Below the pieces are notes generated by a model. It was not told the origin of the DNA. It saw only the letters and a list, made by a program, of their open reading frames with translations, and did no database searches. The translations under genes were made by a program, and so were the position numbers. Source: CAYNVS01 sp964400725 (GTDB taxonomy: Bacteria; Myxococcota_A; SURF-8; CAYNVS01). Taken from it: DNA of 64,000 nucleotides. The stretch lies in contig CAYNVS010000003.1 in the NCBI GenBank assembly GCA_964400725.1, positions 1-64,000 on the forward strand, read 5' to 3'. This document shows, one piece after another, positions 43,780 through 53,505 of this stretch (position 1 is its first letter; each line of letters opens with the position of its first letter).

Positions 43780-44694
43780 TTATCCTGAGCGTCCGGCTAA
43801 ATCCAGTTGAAAAGCCTTTTGAGGGGATTCTATTTTAAGCGGAACCAGCAATACCGAGGATTTAGCGCCAGCCGCCAGGTTGCTTGCAAAGTTGCCGAAA
43901 ATGCTCTCCTGCACTCCTTTGGGCGGTTTCAGTCCGGCGGCGGCCAAGTCAATCTCAAGTCCCTTGCATACGGCGGCGGCCTGCGGAACGGGATCGCCGT
44001 CAAGAAGAATCGGGTTTATTTCCAGTCCTCGCATTGTAGGTTTTAATCGTTCGAGGTAAGCGTTAAAGCGTTCTTCGGTCTCGGCGCGCTTCTTTTTAAG
44101 AGCGGCTCCGAACGAGCCCAGAGGAAAGAAAGGGAGAGCTCCTACGTGCAGAACGTAAAGTTCGGCCATATATTCCGCAGCCAGCGCCGCAGCCATCGAC
44201 ATCAATTCGTCGCACTCCGGCGTTAAATTGACCGCGGCGAGTATTCTTCGTATCTTTTGCTCCGCTCCGCCGCGCTCGATAAGCAGCGGACGCCTTAGAG
44301 AGCCGGTAATTATCTTCGAGGCGACCGCTCCAAGGGCGGCTGGCTGCACTATTCCGCCTATAACGCGCTCGGACAGGCTTCTGCGAGCCCCGCCGATAAT
44401 TATCAAGCCCGCGTCGGTCTCGTCGGCGGTTTTAATTAAAAAGTCCGCCGCGTCTCCTTCGCCCGCGGCCGTACGCAGCCGAAGAGCTCCAGATTTAGGA
44501 AGCTCGACTGCCGACGCCGTTTTGTCAATCGCAGCCGAGAGCGTCGCTTCTATTTCCGCCGAAGAGCGTTTCCCGTCCGACGCGTGCGCCACGGTCAGCT
44601 CGCGTTTTCCGCGCGCTGCCATTTCAATCCCTCTGCGCAGGGCGTCCGTTCCTCCGCCGGCGTAATCGTATCCGACGACAATTCTTCTGAACAT
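43780..44694 (-). CDS. Tandem universal stress protein (two UspA domains)
   Basis: 304 residues, about twice a single UspA domain. The first domain begins 'FRRIVVGYDYAGGGTDAL' and contains 'AGLIIIGGARRSLSE'. The second begins 'IRRILAAVNLTPECDELM' and ends 'KSSVLLVPLK'. The ATP-binding G-2xG-9xG(S/T) motif is incomplete in both, so nucleotide binding is uncertain. Cytosolic stress role by family. It is convergent with the photolyase-like gene, with only 3 nt between the stops and no terminator. Confidence 0.82.
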   Translation of the reverse strand: MFRRIVVGYDYAGGGTDALRRGIEMAARGKRELTVAHASDGKRSSAEIEATLSAAIDKTASAVELPKSGALRLRTAAGEGDAADFLIKTADETDAGLIIIGGARRSLSERVIGGIVQPAALGAVASKIITGSLRRPLLIERGGAEQKIRRILAAVNLTPECDELMSMAAALAAEYMAELYVLHVGALPFFPLGSFGAALKKKRAETEERFNAYLERLKPTMRGLEINPILLDGDPVPQAAAVCKGLEIDLAAAGLKPPKGVQESIFGNFASNLAAGAKSSVLLVPLKIESPQKAFQLDLAGRSG

Positions 44695-44957
44695 TGCGTA
44701 ATTTTACCGCAAATCGGACAAAAATAAAGAGATTTTGGCCGGGCATGATTTCAACAATTTCAAATATTGGCGAAATCGGTCTTGGCGGCGGATTTAAAGA
44801 AGAACGACCTTATTTCGGCTTGACAACGTCCATTTTTTTTAATTTATTGAAAGGCGCTGCGTTGACTTAATACATTATTAATATAATTGAAAAGTTATGC
44901 GCGTCATGGTAATTTTTAGCTAAATAAATTTTAGCGTTTGAAAAGGAGCTTTTACCT
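44695..44957 (+). promoter_or_regulatory. Intergenic region with candidate promoters for the beta-helix lipoprotein
   Basis: 263 bp, AT-rich. TTGACA occurs near 44819-44825, and TTGACT then TATAAT (14-bp spacer) near 44873-44898. The second has excellent hexamers but a short spacer. AAGGAG at about 44943-44948 is the ribosome site. No gene is seen. Confidence 0.4.
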
Positions 44958-47900
44958 ATGAGACACGTCTTATTCGCGTTTATTTTAACGGCGTTTTTCG
45001 CCGCGGCGGGCTGCTCTTCCGATTCGGGAAGCAAGAATAACAACAATAACGAAGGGGACGGGGACGTTTCCGAGTGGCAGAACGAAGACGAAGACGTTAT
45101 AGAAACGGCTGATGAAAGCGACGGCGCGGAAGCGGACGCGGAAACCGAAATAGAGTTGGAAGAGGGTCAGGTCTGCGTTCCGAATACCAAGAGCTGCCAC
45201 GGCAATACCGTCTTCACTTGCAACGGAAACGGAAGCGGTTACCTCGTTCCCGTTGACTGCCTAGCCAGCCAGTTTTGCTTGGAAGGCGCTTGCGTAAATC
45301 AAGTTTGCAAGCCAATGACCGCAGTCTGCGACGGCATGTTCGCGTTTAAGCTCTGTCTCGACGACGGAAGCGGCTACGATACGCCAATTTCTTGCGCGTC
45401 CGATCAGTATTGTTCGGACGGCGCGTGCAAGACGCGCGTTTGCAAGCCCGGAGCGGAAACCTGCATCGGCAACACTCACGCCAAATGTCTCGACGACGGC
45501 AGCGGCTACGAAACGCCGGTTCCGTGCAACAACGATCAGTTCTGTCTCGGCGGAGCCTGCCAGAATCAAGTCTGCCAGCCGTCCTCATGGACGTGCGAAG
45601 GCGCGACGGCGAAGAAGCAGTGCAAACCAGACGGCAGCGGCTACGCAGATCCGGTCGTATGCGAATCCAATCAGAATTGTTCTAACGGCGTTTGCGCGGC
45701 GCAAGTTTGCAAACCGAAGGATAAACTATGCCAAAACGACTCGGTAATTACATGCAAAGACGACGGCAGCGGCTACGGCTCGCCGGTTCCGTGCGGCGAC
45801 GGCAAGAACTGCGTAAACGGAGAATGTCTCAGCCAAATGTGCCAGCCCGACAGCAAGGTATGCGCCGGCAATTCGGTCGCCACCTGCCTGTCCTCCGGCG
45901 ACGGCTACGGCGTTCCAGTCCCATGCGGCGAAGGCAAATACTGCGACGCCGGAACCTGCAAAACGCAGGTGTGCGCTCCGCTTGCGCAGGCGTGCGACCA
46001 GAACGGCGCGGTGATTGTCTGCAACTCCAACGGAAGCGCGTGGGGAACTCCGAGTAATTGCGGTTCCGGAAAATACTGCAAAGACGGCCTGTGCTTTAAT
46101 CAGGTTTGCGCCCCGAACGAAAAAACGTGCGACACCGTTACGTCGTATAAAGTCTGCAAAGCCGACGGAAGCGCTTATGAGACCTCTATTCCATGCGGCG
46201 AAAAGCAGGTATGCAAAACAAACGGAACATGCGAGGCGCGGACTTGCGAACCGCAGTCGATAACCTGTCAGGGGAACAGCATCGCCATATGCAACGGCGA
46301 CGGGACCGGCTACCTTACGCCTATTCCCTGCGGCGAAAACAAATACTGCGAAAACGGCGTGTGCAACGCTTACGTATGCGCTCCCAACAGCAAAATTTGC
46401 GACGGCAACGGCGTTGCGGTTTGCAAAACAAACGGCTCAGGCTACAACGCTACGGTGGCTTGCGGCGCCGCGCAATTCTGCAAAGACGGCGTATGCACCG
46501 ACGCATTTTGCACGCCCAACAAACGCGAATGCGTTTCTGCAAACACTTACCGCATGTGCGCCGCCGACGGTTCCAAGTGGCTCGACGCGTCAGACTGCGG
46601 CGCGGGCAAATTCTGTCAGGATCCGGACGGCGTCTGCATGAATCAGGTATGTCAGCCCAACTCATACGCCTGCGCCGACAATACGAGCTACAAACAGTGC
46701 AACGCGGCGGGAAGCGGCTACAATAACGCCGTGAGCTGCGCCGCCAACCAATACTGCAACAACGGAATATGTTCCGCGGCGGCCTGCACGGCCAACGAGC
46801 GCAAGTGCGACGGCGACTACATGTATCACATTTGCAACGCCGCCGGAACCGCTTGGAACGCAAGCGTAGCCTGCGGTTTCAACAAATACTGCGAAGACCC
46901 GAACGGCGCGTGCAAAGATACAATTTGCGCGCCTAACAGTCAGGAGTGCGTGAACGCCTCTTCCTATAAACTATGCAACTCCAAGGGAAGCGCTTGGAGC
47001 GACCCTATACTCTGCTCCGGCAATTACATATGCGACCTCGGCTCATGCAAAGATCCCGGCTCGCTGCCCGACCCGAAGATTGACGTGCAATTCGTCCGTC
47101 CGCAGCCGGAGGCTACGGTGGAGCTTACGCAGGGCGATACTTACAAAACGCTGATTAACGCGGTTATGACCGGCGGAACGATTGAAAAAGTCGAGCTGCT
47201 GGTTGACGACGCGGTTTACGCGACGGATAATTCGCTGCCATACGAAATCACCTTCAGCATCCCCGCGCAGGCGACGACCGGTTACACCTATAAACTGCAA
47301 GCCAAGGCTTACGGCAACAATCAGCGCAACAACGTCTCGAAGCTCGCATACATTAAAATACGCAACGACAAGCCCGTAGCCTCGTTCACCGCCACCATTA
47401 CCGGCAATAAAACAATTCGCGTTGACGCGGGCTCCTCGACCGACCGCGAGACTGCGACGGACGATTTGCTCGTAAGATGGGACTTTGAAAACGACGGAAC
47501 TTTCGACTCCGACTGGAACGCTGCGAAGGTCGCGACGTGGACTTACCCGACGAGCGGAACCTTTACCGTAAGAATGCAGGTAAAAGACGCGGTAGGACAA
47601 ATCGACGAGACGACCCACAGCGTAACATTCAGCGACACCTCTTACGTCGGCGGCGACATAACGGCCAGCACCACTTGGTACGGCACGGTAGTAATCACCG
47701 GTTCCGTAAACATCAAAGGAACGGCGTGCGTAACTGTCTCCGAGGGAACGACGGTTCTCTTTGCGTGGCAGGACACCGTTCCGGCCGACGGCGTGGGCGA
47801 CTACAACATCGTCGTCTCAGAGACAGGCTGTCTGAACGTAAACGGGACGGCGGAGAAACCGGTCATATTCTCAAGCTACGGCACCGGCCACACAAGCGCG

Positions 47901-50315
47901 GGCGCGTGGGGGCGCATAGAGCTTGGCGGAACCGCCAAGAGTACCTTTACTTACGCCACAATCGAGTACGGCGATCGCTGCGTTGAAATTAAAAACAACT
48001 CGGAGATTTCAAACTCGACGGTTAGAACCTGCAAATCGTGGGGAGTGAAAATCACCAATTCTAACGGCGCCTCTCTAAACTCGGCCGACATTCGCAACAG
48101 CTCCAACATCGGAGCGGTCGTTGACGCTTCCTCTATAAACTGGACGATTGCGAACTCAAAGTTCCATGACAACGCCAAAGTCGGACTCGCGATTTCAGGC
48201 AACTCGACAGGAACTATTACCGCTTCGCAGATTTATTCAAACGGAACCGACGGCTTGACGATTGATTCGTCCGCGCCCGAGATAAGCGACGCTCTGATTC
48301 GCGACAATACGCGTTTGGGAATTTACTATACCGGAACCAAAGGCGGAACGCTGACTCACAGCAACGTAACGGGCAACGGAGCGGAAGGAATACGCATCGA
48401 GAACAACTCCACCGCTCCGACGATTAATTGGAACAACATCTACGGCAACTCCACAATAGGCGGAGTCAGAGTTTACGGCGACAACCCCAACCTTTCTTAC
48501 AGCGGCTCCACAACTTACACGAAAGTAACGACGTCATACTTCACGGCGCCAAACGGCGGAAAAATATTCCGCGCCAAGCTGTATTATTCGGAGAACGACA
48601 ACTCTTACAACTACATTACCGGCGGAATCGAAAACGAAAGCGGGACTTCGGTATATTCGGTAAGTTCGAACTTCTCCAACGCATGGGTGTCGTTGAGCTC
48701 TCCGGCGAATAAAATTCGCCTGTGGGTTTACGACAACGGGCGCGGCTATACGACGACGATTTCAAGCGACGGCGTTCAGTATTACGTCGAAAATCAAGCG
48801 GGCGTAGAGCTGACCGCGGCGGTTTACGGCGTTACCGTTGACGCGCGCTACAATTACTTCGGCAAATGGAGCAACGCATTGGACGCAGTTAGTATGACGA
48901 GTCCGACCGCGCTTAACATGCAGGGTTTCGTAGGAGCCGCTTTCAACGACACTTGGAGCCGCGGGCCGTATTGGGCTGGCAGCATCAGCTCCGATACGAC
49001 TTGGAGCGGAACGATTTATATAACCGGCGACCTTACGGTTGACGCCGGAGCCACGCTCACGATGAGTCCCGGAACCAAAGTTCTTTTCGTCAAACACGAT
49101 CAGGACGCGAACGGCGTAGGCGACTTTTCAATCATTGGCAACGGCAAAATCGTCGCTACCGGCACGCCAAGCCAGTTGGTCGAGTTCAACGGCGAAAAGG
49201 GAACTACCAAGAGCTTCGAGAACATAACCCTTAAGGGAACCGACAGCGCGTTCGATTACGTGAAAATATTAAACGGACGCCAGAACCTCAACGTAGTCGG
49301 AGCGAAGGCGTCTATTAGCCACGCTGAAATTACCGCCGGAAGCGAGCGCTGCGTTTACTTCGATACAGTCGCCGCCGGCGGCTCGTTCAATTACGGCAAC
49401 GTGCACGACTGCTCGTGCGACGGCGTAGTGGTTAAAGGCGGAACGCTTTCCATAGGGCACTTAACCAGCAACGGCAACACAGGCGACGGACTTTACGTTC
49501 GCAACAGCTACGGCAACGGCGCCAACGTAACAATGACAGATTCGACTCTGCGCTTCAACACGCAGAATGGAATTTCGGTAATCGGCTCTTCTACCATTAA
49601 TTTCAGCTACAACCACTTGGGCGACAACAATATCGGAGCCGAAATAGGCGGCGCGGTAACCGGTTCGCTTACTTACACAAATATAAGCTACAACAAGCGC
49701 GAAGGCATTTTCGCCTACCGCAGCTCCAACTCCATGCCGTCGCTCGTCGTCAACTACAACAACATTTTCAGCAACTCGGTTACGGGCGGGCTGGTCGTCG
49801 GCGGAGAGAATACGTCGTCAACGCTTAATTACAGCGGCAGCACTACTTACTCCACGGTGTACACCCCGTTCTTTACAGCGCCTGCGGGCTATTCTATTTA
49901 CTGGGTAAAGACCTCTTACAGCGAGAACGACAACTCCTATAACTACATTCAGGGCGGCATCTGCGATCAGAATAAAACCTCGATTTGGACGACTTCTTCC
50001 AACGTAAGTTCCCAGTGGGTGGATATTTCGGCGTACGGCGTGAATAAAATCGCAATGTGGGTATTTGACAACGGCCGCGGCTACACTACAACCATAACCG
50101 GCAGCGAAGTTACATACGGCAAAATCAGCGATCCGCAGGTCGTAAGCGTAAGCCTTACGGTTCTTAACACGACGGCCTCGCCCAGACTGGACGTTACGAA
50201 GAACTGGTGGGGCGATTTGAACGTTTCGCAATTCGTATCCGAGTATCCGATAGGAACTACCGATTATAGCAACGCCACCGGCAACCAGTACACCGTAGGG
50301 CCGCGCTCAAAATAA
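44958..50315 (+). CDS. Giant lipoprotein: 14 Cys repeats, PKD domain, duplicated beta-helix
   Basis: 1785 residues. Signal peptide and lipobox (FFAAAGC), then an acidic tether (about 25-70). Residues 72-~697 are 14 tandem ~44-residue repeats, each with six Cys ('VCxPxxxxCxG......CxxDGSGY..P..CxxxxxCxxGxC'). A PKD-like domain follows (FTATITGNKTIRVDAGSSTD to YPTSGTFTVRMQVKDAVGQ cut short here). The rest is two copies of a ~440-residue unit: each starts with 'S(S/T)TTWxGTxxITG' and 'EGTTVLF' or 'PGTKVLF', continues as a right-handed beta-helix with many Asn turns, and ends in 'SYSENDNSYNYI' and 'VYDNGRGYTTTI' or 'VFDNGRGYTTTI'. It is probably a long surface fibre or carbohydrate-binding stalk. 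No catalytic residues can be named. Confidence 0.85.
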   Translation: MRHVLFAFILTAFFAAAGCSSDSGSKNNNNNEGDGDVSEWQNEDEDVIETADESDGAEADAETEIELEEGQVCVPNTKSCHGNTVFTCNGNGSGYLVPVDCLASQFCLEGACVNQVCKPMTAVCDGMFAFKLCLDDGSGYDTPISCASDQYCSDGACKTRVCKPGAETCIGNTHAKCLDDGSGYETPVPCNNDQFCLGGACQNQVCQPSSWTCEGATAKKQCKPDGSGYADPVVCESNQNCSNGVCAAQVCKPKDKLCQNDSVITCKDDGSGYGSPVPCGDGKNCVNGECLSQMCQPDSKVCAGNSVATCLSSGDGYGVPVPCGEGKYCDAGTCKTQVCAPLAQACDQNGAVIVCNSNGSAWGTPSNCGSGKYCKDGLCFNQVCAPNEKTCDTVTSYKVCKADGSAYETSIPCGEKQVCKTNGTCEARTCEPQSITCQGNSIAICNGDGTGYLTPIPCGENKYCENGVCNAYVCAPNSKICDGNGVAVCKTNGSGYNATVACGAAQFCKDGVCTDAFCTPNKRECVSANTYRMCAADGSKWLDASDCGAGKFCQDPDGVCMNQVCQPNSYACADNTSYKQCNAAGSGYNNAVSCAANQYCNNGICSAAACTANERKCDGDYMYHICNAAGTAWNASVACGFNKYCEDPNGACKDTICAPNSQECVNASSYKLCNSKGSAWSDPILCSGNYICDLGSCKDPGSLPDPKIDVQFVRPQPEATVELTQGDTYKTLINAVMTGGTIEKVELLVDDAVYATDNSLPYEITFSIPAQATTGYTYKLQAKAYGNNQRNNVSKLAYIKIRNDKPVASFTATITGNKTIRVDAGSSTDRETATDDLLVRWDFENDGTFDSDWNAAKVATWTYPTSGTFTVRMQVKDAVGQIDETTHSVTFSDTSYVGGDITASTTWYGTVVITGSVNIKGTACVTVSEGTTVLFAWQDTVPADGVGDYNIVVSETGCLNVNGTAEKPVIFSSYGTGHTSAGAWGRIELGGTAKSTFTYATIEYGDRCVEIKNNSEISNSTVRTCKSWGVKITNSNGASLNSADIRNSSNIGAVVDASSINWTIANSKFHDNAKVGLAISGNSTGTITASQIYSNGTDGLTIDSSAPEISDALIRDNTRLGIYYTGTKGGTLTHSNVTGNGAEGIRIENNSTAPTINWNNIYGNSTIGGVRVYGDNPNLSYSGSTTYTKVTTSYFTAPNGGKIFRAKLYYSENDNSYNYITGGIENESGTSVYSVSSNFSNAWVSLSSPANKIRLWVYDNGRGYTTTISSDGVQYYVENQAGVELTAAVYGVTVDARYNYFGKWSNALDAVSMTSPTALNMQGFVGAAFNDTWSRGPYWAGSISSDTTWSGTIYITGDLTVDAGATLTMSPGTKVLFVKHDQDANGVGDFSIIGNGKIVATGTPSQLVEFNGEKGTTKSFENITLKGTDSAFDYVKILNGRQNLNVVGAKASISHAEITAGSERCVYFDTVAAGGSFNYGNVHDCSCDGVVVKGGTLSIGHLTSNGNTGDGLYVRNSYGNGANVTMTDSTLRFNTQNGISVIGSSTINFSYNHLGDNNIGAEIGGAVTGSLTYTNISYNKREGIFAYRSSNSMPSLVVNYNNIFSNSVTGGLVVGGENTSSTLNYSGSTTYSTVYTPFFTAPAGYSIYWVKTSYSENDNSYNYIQGGICDQNKTSIWTTSSNVSSQWVDISAYGVNKIAMWVFDNGRGYTTTITGSEVTYGKISDPQVVSVSLTVLNTTASPRLDVTKNWWGDLNVSQFVSEYPIGTTDYSNATGNQYTVGPRSK
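45171..47049 (+). repeat. 14 x ~132-bp tandem coding repeats
   Basis: In-frame repeats encoding six-Cys units of 43-47 residues. Length changes are confined to a few residues between Cys 2-3 and Cys 5-6. Units 1-6 keep 'DGSGY', while later units drift to 'GSAW' and 'AGTAW', which suggests that the array grew from more than one duplication. Confidence 0.9.
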
Positions 50316-50340
50316 GAGAATTGAAACGACTTTAAAACGC

Positions 50341-50372
50341 TTCAGGGCGGGCGAAAGCCTGCCCTGAATTGT
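50341..50372 (+). terminator. Intrinsic terminator after the beta-helix lipoprotein
   Basis: TTCAGGGCGGGC, tetraloop GAAA, GCCTGCCCTGAA: a 12-bp stem with one G-T pair, followed by TTGTATT. The U-tract is short, so some read-through into the transglycosylase gene is likely. Confidence 0.65.
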
Positions 50373-50395
50373 ATTGCGGCGGAAGCGGGTTCATC

Positions 50396-53101
50396 ATGGA
50401 CGCAAGACGCCTTGTCTGCATATTAGCAATATTTACGGCGGTTGCCGCTGGGGAGTTTCCTTTGTCTGTAGGGGGCGACGAAGCGGACGTTTCCGCCCAA
50501 ACTAATCCGGTCGAGGCGCCGATGACGCTTCTCAATATACCGCCCGTTCAATATTACACGCCCGCAGAGGACGGCTCCTTTGAAACTTGCCCGCCTGAAG
50601 CGTGCAATCCTTCCGGCGCTTGCCAAAAATGGCGGAAACATTACTCCGCGGCTCTAAGCATGACGCTGGACGAGCGCTTTGAATGCGCCGCAAAGCTGCT
50701 ATCGACTCTGCTTGAATGCCCGGCTAAGCCCGGCGAATTGGCGCTTAAGGCAAGATTGGCGCTTGGGAAACTGCTCCTGAACGGCTCCCGCTGCGAAGAA
50801 GCCCTAAAGACGATTCCGGCGGAAGCCTCTTTGCCCAAAAGCATGAGCGCGCTGGTTCCGAGGGCGATTTTGCTTAAAGCGCAGGCGAACCTTTCCTGCG
50901 GTTCGGCATCCCTCGGCAAACAGCTTTTCGCAAAAATCATCGACGGCGAATACCCTGAAAATTACAAGGTCGAAGCCTACTCGGCGCTCATGCAGGCCGC
51001 CTTCGTTAAAGACTCCTACAAAGAGATACAAACGCTGCACAACCGTTTTTGGAGGCTGTTTAAGGACGAAAATGGGAATCCGATAAACGAAAAGAAAAAG
51101 CGGTCGCAGCTTACGAAGAACGAACTGCTCGCCTTAGAGGCGCAAGGCATGAGCCTCTTTTACTATTCCGTCGCCGCCGACAGGCTTTCTCAAAGAGCGC
51201 GATTCGTCGATTCGGCGGGGTTTTTGCTTCTCTCATACCAGCAAACTCAGGGCGGCGCTCTGTTTGAAAGCGTTTACGGCGGCGATATTCCCGGCATACT
51301 GCTTGAATACGCGAAGGACTCGGAAGAGAAGCTTCTCTCCGTCGTCAAGGCTCTCAACTGGCGCAACCGTTCAGACATTGTATTTGAGCTTTTCCAAAAA
51401 ATCGTTTCCGAAAAAAACGGCTCGCTTTTAGCCCTTAGTCCGCCGCTCGCCGACGCTTTAGCGGAGGCTTACCTGCGCGGAAGAAGATACGAGGAGGCGA
51501 TTCTTTTCGTCTCGGCTCTGCTGGACATGCAGCCGCACTACGAGAAACTTGAGGAAAGGCTGGTAATGCTCGCCAAAGCCGAGAGTCGTATGGGGCGCGC
51601 CGATCGCGCCGCCGCGATTTACGATAAACTTTACTCGCAGTTTGGCAAAAGCAAAAAGAGCGACGCCGACGAGTCGCTTTTTATGGCGGCGTTTCACGAA
51701 GGAAAGGCCGGACGCTTTGAAAAAGCCGCGCAAACGATGGACAAGCTGGCGACGTCTAAGACTGCAAACGGCAAAACAAAGGCCAAAGCGGCGTGGTACC
51801 GCGCGTGGTTCGCGTATAAATCAAAGAATTACGAAAAAGCGCTTTCGTTGTTCTCAGCCCTTGAAAAATCAAGCCCCAAAGCCAAGCGGCAATTCGCGTA
51901 TTGGCGCGCCAGAACGCTGCATCAGCAGGGAAACATAGACGCGGCGCGGACTATTTATAAAGAGCTCTCGGATAAAACAAATCTGGACTATTACTTCGTT
52001 CTCGCCAATCAAAGGTTGTCGGCTATAAGCGACGACGAGGTTTCGGATAAAAACTCAAAGAATAGCAAAGTTGGCGCGAACGGGACGATTGAGGGAATAA
52101 AGCTCGCGGAAAAATCAATTGAAAATTCGCTGCCCGACCTGGAAAGTTTTTACGAAAGCGCTCAGGAGATTGAGCAATGTCCCGACTTGTTGCCGATCCG
52201 CGACTCTGCGGCGCTGGCTTCAGCCGGTTTTTTCGACGAAGCGCGGGACGCGGTAAAACTGTTTGCGGAAGAGCGGCGAAAAGCCGGAAATAAATTTAAA
52301 TTTGCGGCGGGGAAAAAGAGCTTCGGCAATGCGAAGCCGCGGCAGGATTTCAAGGAAAAAGCGGACTTTAAGGATAAGAAAAAGCCTAAAGGTTCGCCGA
52401 AAATTTCCGCGGAAAAACGCAAAGTTTCCTGCGACGCGGAAGCCTTTTTGCAGCGCTTCGACTTAGAACAATATCTTCTAGCGGTGCGGTATTACGGCGA
52501 GGCGTTCAGGCGCGGCTTCATGCTCGACGTTTCGGGCTCGGACGACGACGACGAAGATTCTCAAACCGTTTCAATTCCGCCTTTTTACGCCGGTCTCGTT
52601 TCGGACGCGTCCAAAAAGTTCGGCGTTCCTGGGGTTTTCGCGATGTCCATATTGCACGCGGAAAGCAACTTCGACGCCTATGCGACTAGCCCGGTAGGCG
52701 CGCAGGGACTTATGCAAATAATGCCGTACACCGCGGCAAAAATAGCAAAATACCAAACGCAGACGGGCTTTTCTGCGTCGGGTTTATACGACCCGGCGTA
52801 CAACGTGGGCATGGGCGCGTGGTATTTGGCCGCGCTATACAGACGCTTCGACGGATGCGTAAGCCTTGCGGCCGCTTCCTATAACGCCGGACCGCATAAC
52901 GTTTCGGGGTGGCTTACTATGGACGCGTCGCAGCCGCTCGACGAATTCGTCGAGTCTATTCCGTTCCTCGAAACGCGCAACTACGTTAAGAAGGTCATAA
53001 AATACGCGCTGCGATATAAAACGGCCTACAAAGCAGATTTTGTATTCGACGATTACGCGCTTCCGCCTCCCGCGCAAACGAGTAATTTCCCAGACTTTTA
53101 A
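50396..53101 (+). CDS. Soluble lytic murein transglycosylase-like protein with TPR region
   Basis: 901 residues. I chose the ATG at 50396 because the signal peptide (RRLVCILAIFTAVAA) begins there. The middle (~100-560) is helical, TPR-like ('AAIYDKLYSQFGKSKK', 'AWYRAWFAYKSKNYEKALSL'), as in Slt70-type enzymes. A Lys-rich insert follows (~640-690). The C-terminal SLT domain has the catalytic Glu756 in 'SILHAESNFDAYATS', then 'VGAQGLMQIMP', 'DPAYNVGMGAWYL' and 'AAASYNAGPHNVSGWL'. It cleaves peptidoglycan glycan strands in the periplasm to 1,6-anhydro ends. At about 900 residues it is longer than Slt70 (~620). It may be partly co-transcribed with the lipoprotein gene before it. Confidence 0.9.
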   Translation: MDARRLVCILAIFTAVAAGEFPLSVGGDEADVSAQTNPVEAPMTLLNIPPVQYYTPAEDGSFETCPPEACNPSGACQKWRKHYSAALSMTLDERFECAAKLLSTLLECPAKPGELALKARLALGKLLLNGSRCEEALKTIPAEASLPKSMSALVPRAILLKAQANLSCGSASLGKQLFAKIIDGEYPENYKVEAYSALMQAAFVKDSYKEIQTLHNRFWRLFKDENGNPINEKKKRSQLTKNELLALEAQGMSLFYYSVAADRLSQRARFVDSAGFLLLSYQQTQGGALFESVYGGDIPGILLEYAKDSEEKLLSVVKALNWRNRSDIVFELFQKIVSEKNGSLLALSPPLADALAEAYLRGRRYEEAILFVSALLDMQPHYEKLEERLVMLAKAESRMGRADRAAAIYDKLYSQFGKSKKSDADESLFMAAFHEGKAGRFEKAAQTMDKLATSKTANGKTKAKAAWYRAWFAYKSKNYEKALSLFSALEKSSPKAKRQFAYWRARTLHQQGNIDAARTIYKELSDKTNLDYYFVLANQRLSAISDDEVSDKNSKNSKVGANGTIEGIKLAEKSIENSLPDLESFYESAQEIEQCPDLLPIRDSAALASAGFFDEARDAVKLFAEERRKAGNKFKFAAGKKSFGNAKPRQDFKEKADFKDKKKPKGSPKISAEKRKVSCDAEAFLQRFDLEQYLLAVRYYGEAFRRGFMLDVSGSDDDDEDSQTVSIPPFYAGLVSDASKKFGVPGVFAMSILHAESNFDAYATSPVGAQGLMQIMPYTAAKIAKYQTQTGFSASGLYDPAYNVGMGAWYLAALYRRFDGCVSLAAASYNAGPHNVSGWLTMDASQPLDEFVESIPFLETRNYVKKVIKYALRYKTAYKADFVFDDYALPPPAQTSNFPDF

Positions 53102-53134
53102 GTTGTTTATTAAAATTTACAAGAAAATAAAAAA

Positions 53135-53209
53135 TGGTGGGCGATATTGGTTTCGAACCAACGACTTCCACCGTGTGAAGATGGCACTCTACCGCTGAGT
53201 TAATCGCCC
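53135..53209 (-). tRNA. tRNA-Val (anticodon CAC)
   Basis: 75 nt. The acceptor GGGCGAT pairs with ATCGCCC, then A and encoded CCA. Anticodon arm CCATC-TTCACAC-GGTGG gives CAC, which reads GUG. T-arm GTTGG-TTCGAAA-CCAAT. It lies 3 nt after tRNA-Arg on the same strand. Confidence 0.95.
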
Positions 53210-53212
53210 ACA

Positions 53213-53289
<77 letters not shown>

Positions 53290-53314
53290 CAAAGCCTCTG
53301 CGCAGTTTTTTACA

Positions 53315-53341
53315 ATTATACGCAGAGCGCCGTTTTGTCAA
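53315..53341 (-). promoter_or_regulatory. tRNA-Arg/Val promoter
   Basis: On the minus strand, perfect TTGACA (53341-53336) and perfect TATAAT (53320-53315) are 15 bp apart. The transcript would start about 15-20 nt before tRNA-Arg. Confidence 0.7.
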
Positions 53342-53414
53342 GTATTTAATCTTTTAAAAAAATCCGTCAAATCAAAAAATAATAAGACTTTTTATTTGTT
53401 TTTTACCCGCTCTA

Positions 53415-53442
53415 TTGACTTATTTTCGGCGCGGCGTATTAA
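53415..53442 (+). promoter_or_regulatory. sppA promoter
   Basis: TTGACT (53415-53420), 16-bp spacer, TATTAA (53437-53442), 63 bp before the sppA start. A GGAGG-like site precedes the ATG. Confidence 0.55.
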
Positions 53443-53505
53443 TTTCTATTGCGTAAATAATTAAGATGTAACGTTTGTTTTGCGCTTTTATAATCGGAGG
53501 ACGCA

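Noticed and set aside
45171..47049. CRISPR-like array because of regular ~132-bp periodicity
   Set aside because: The repeats are in-frame coding units with variable third bases and no identical direct repeats or spacers.
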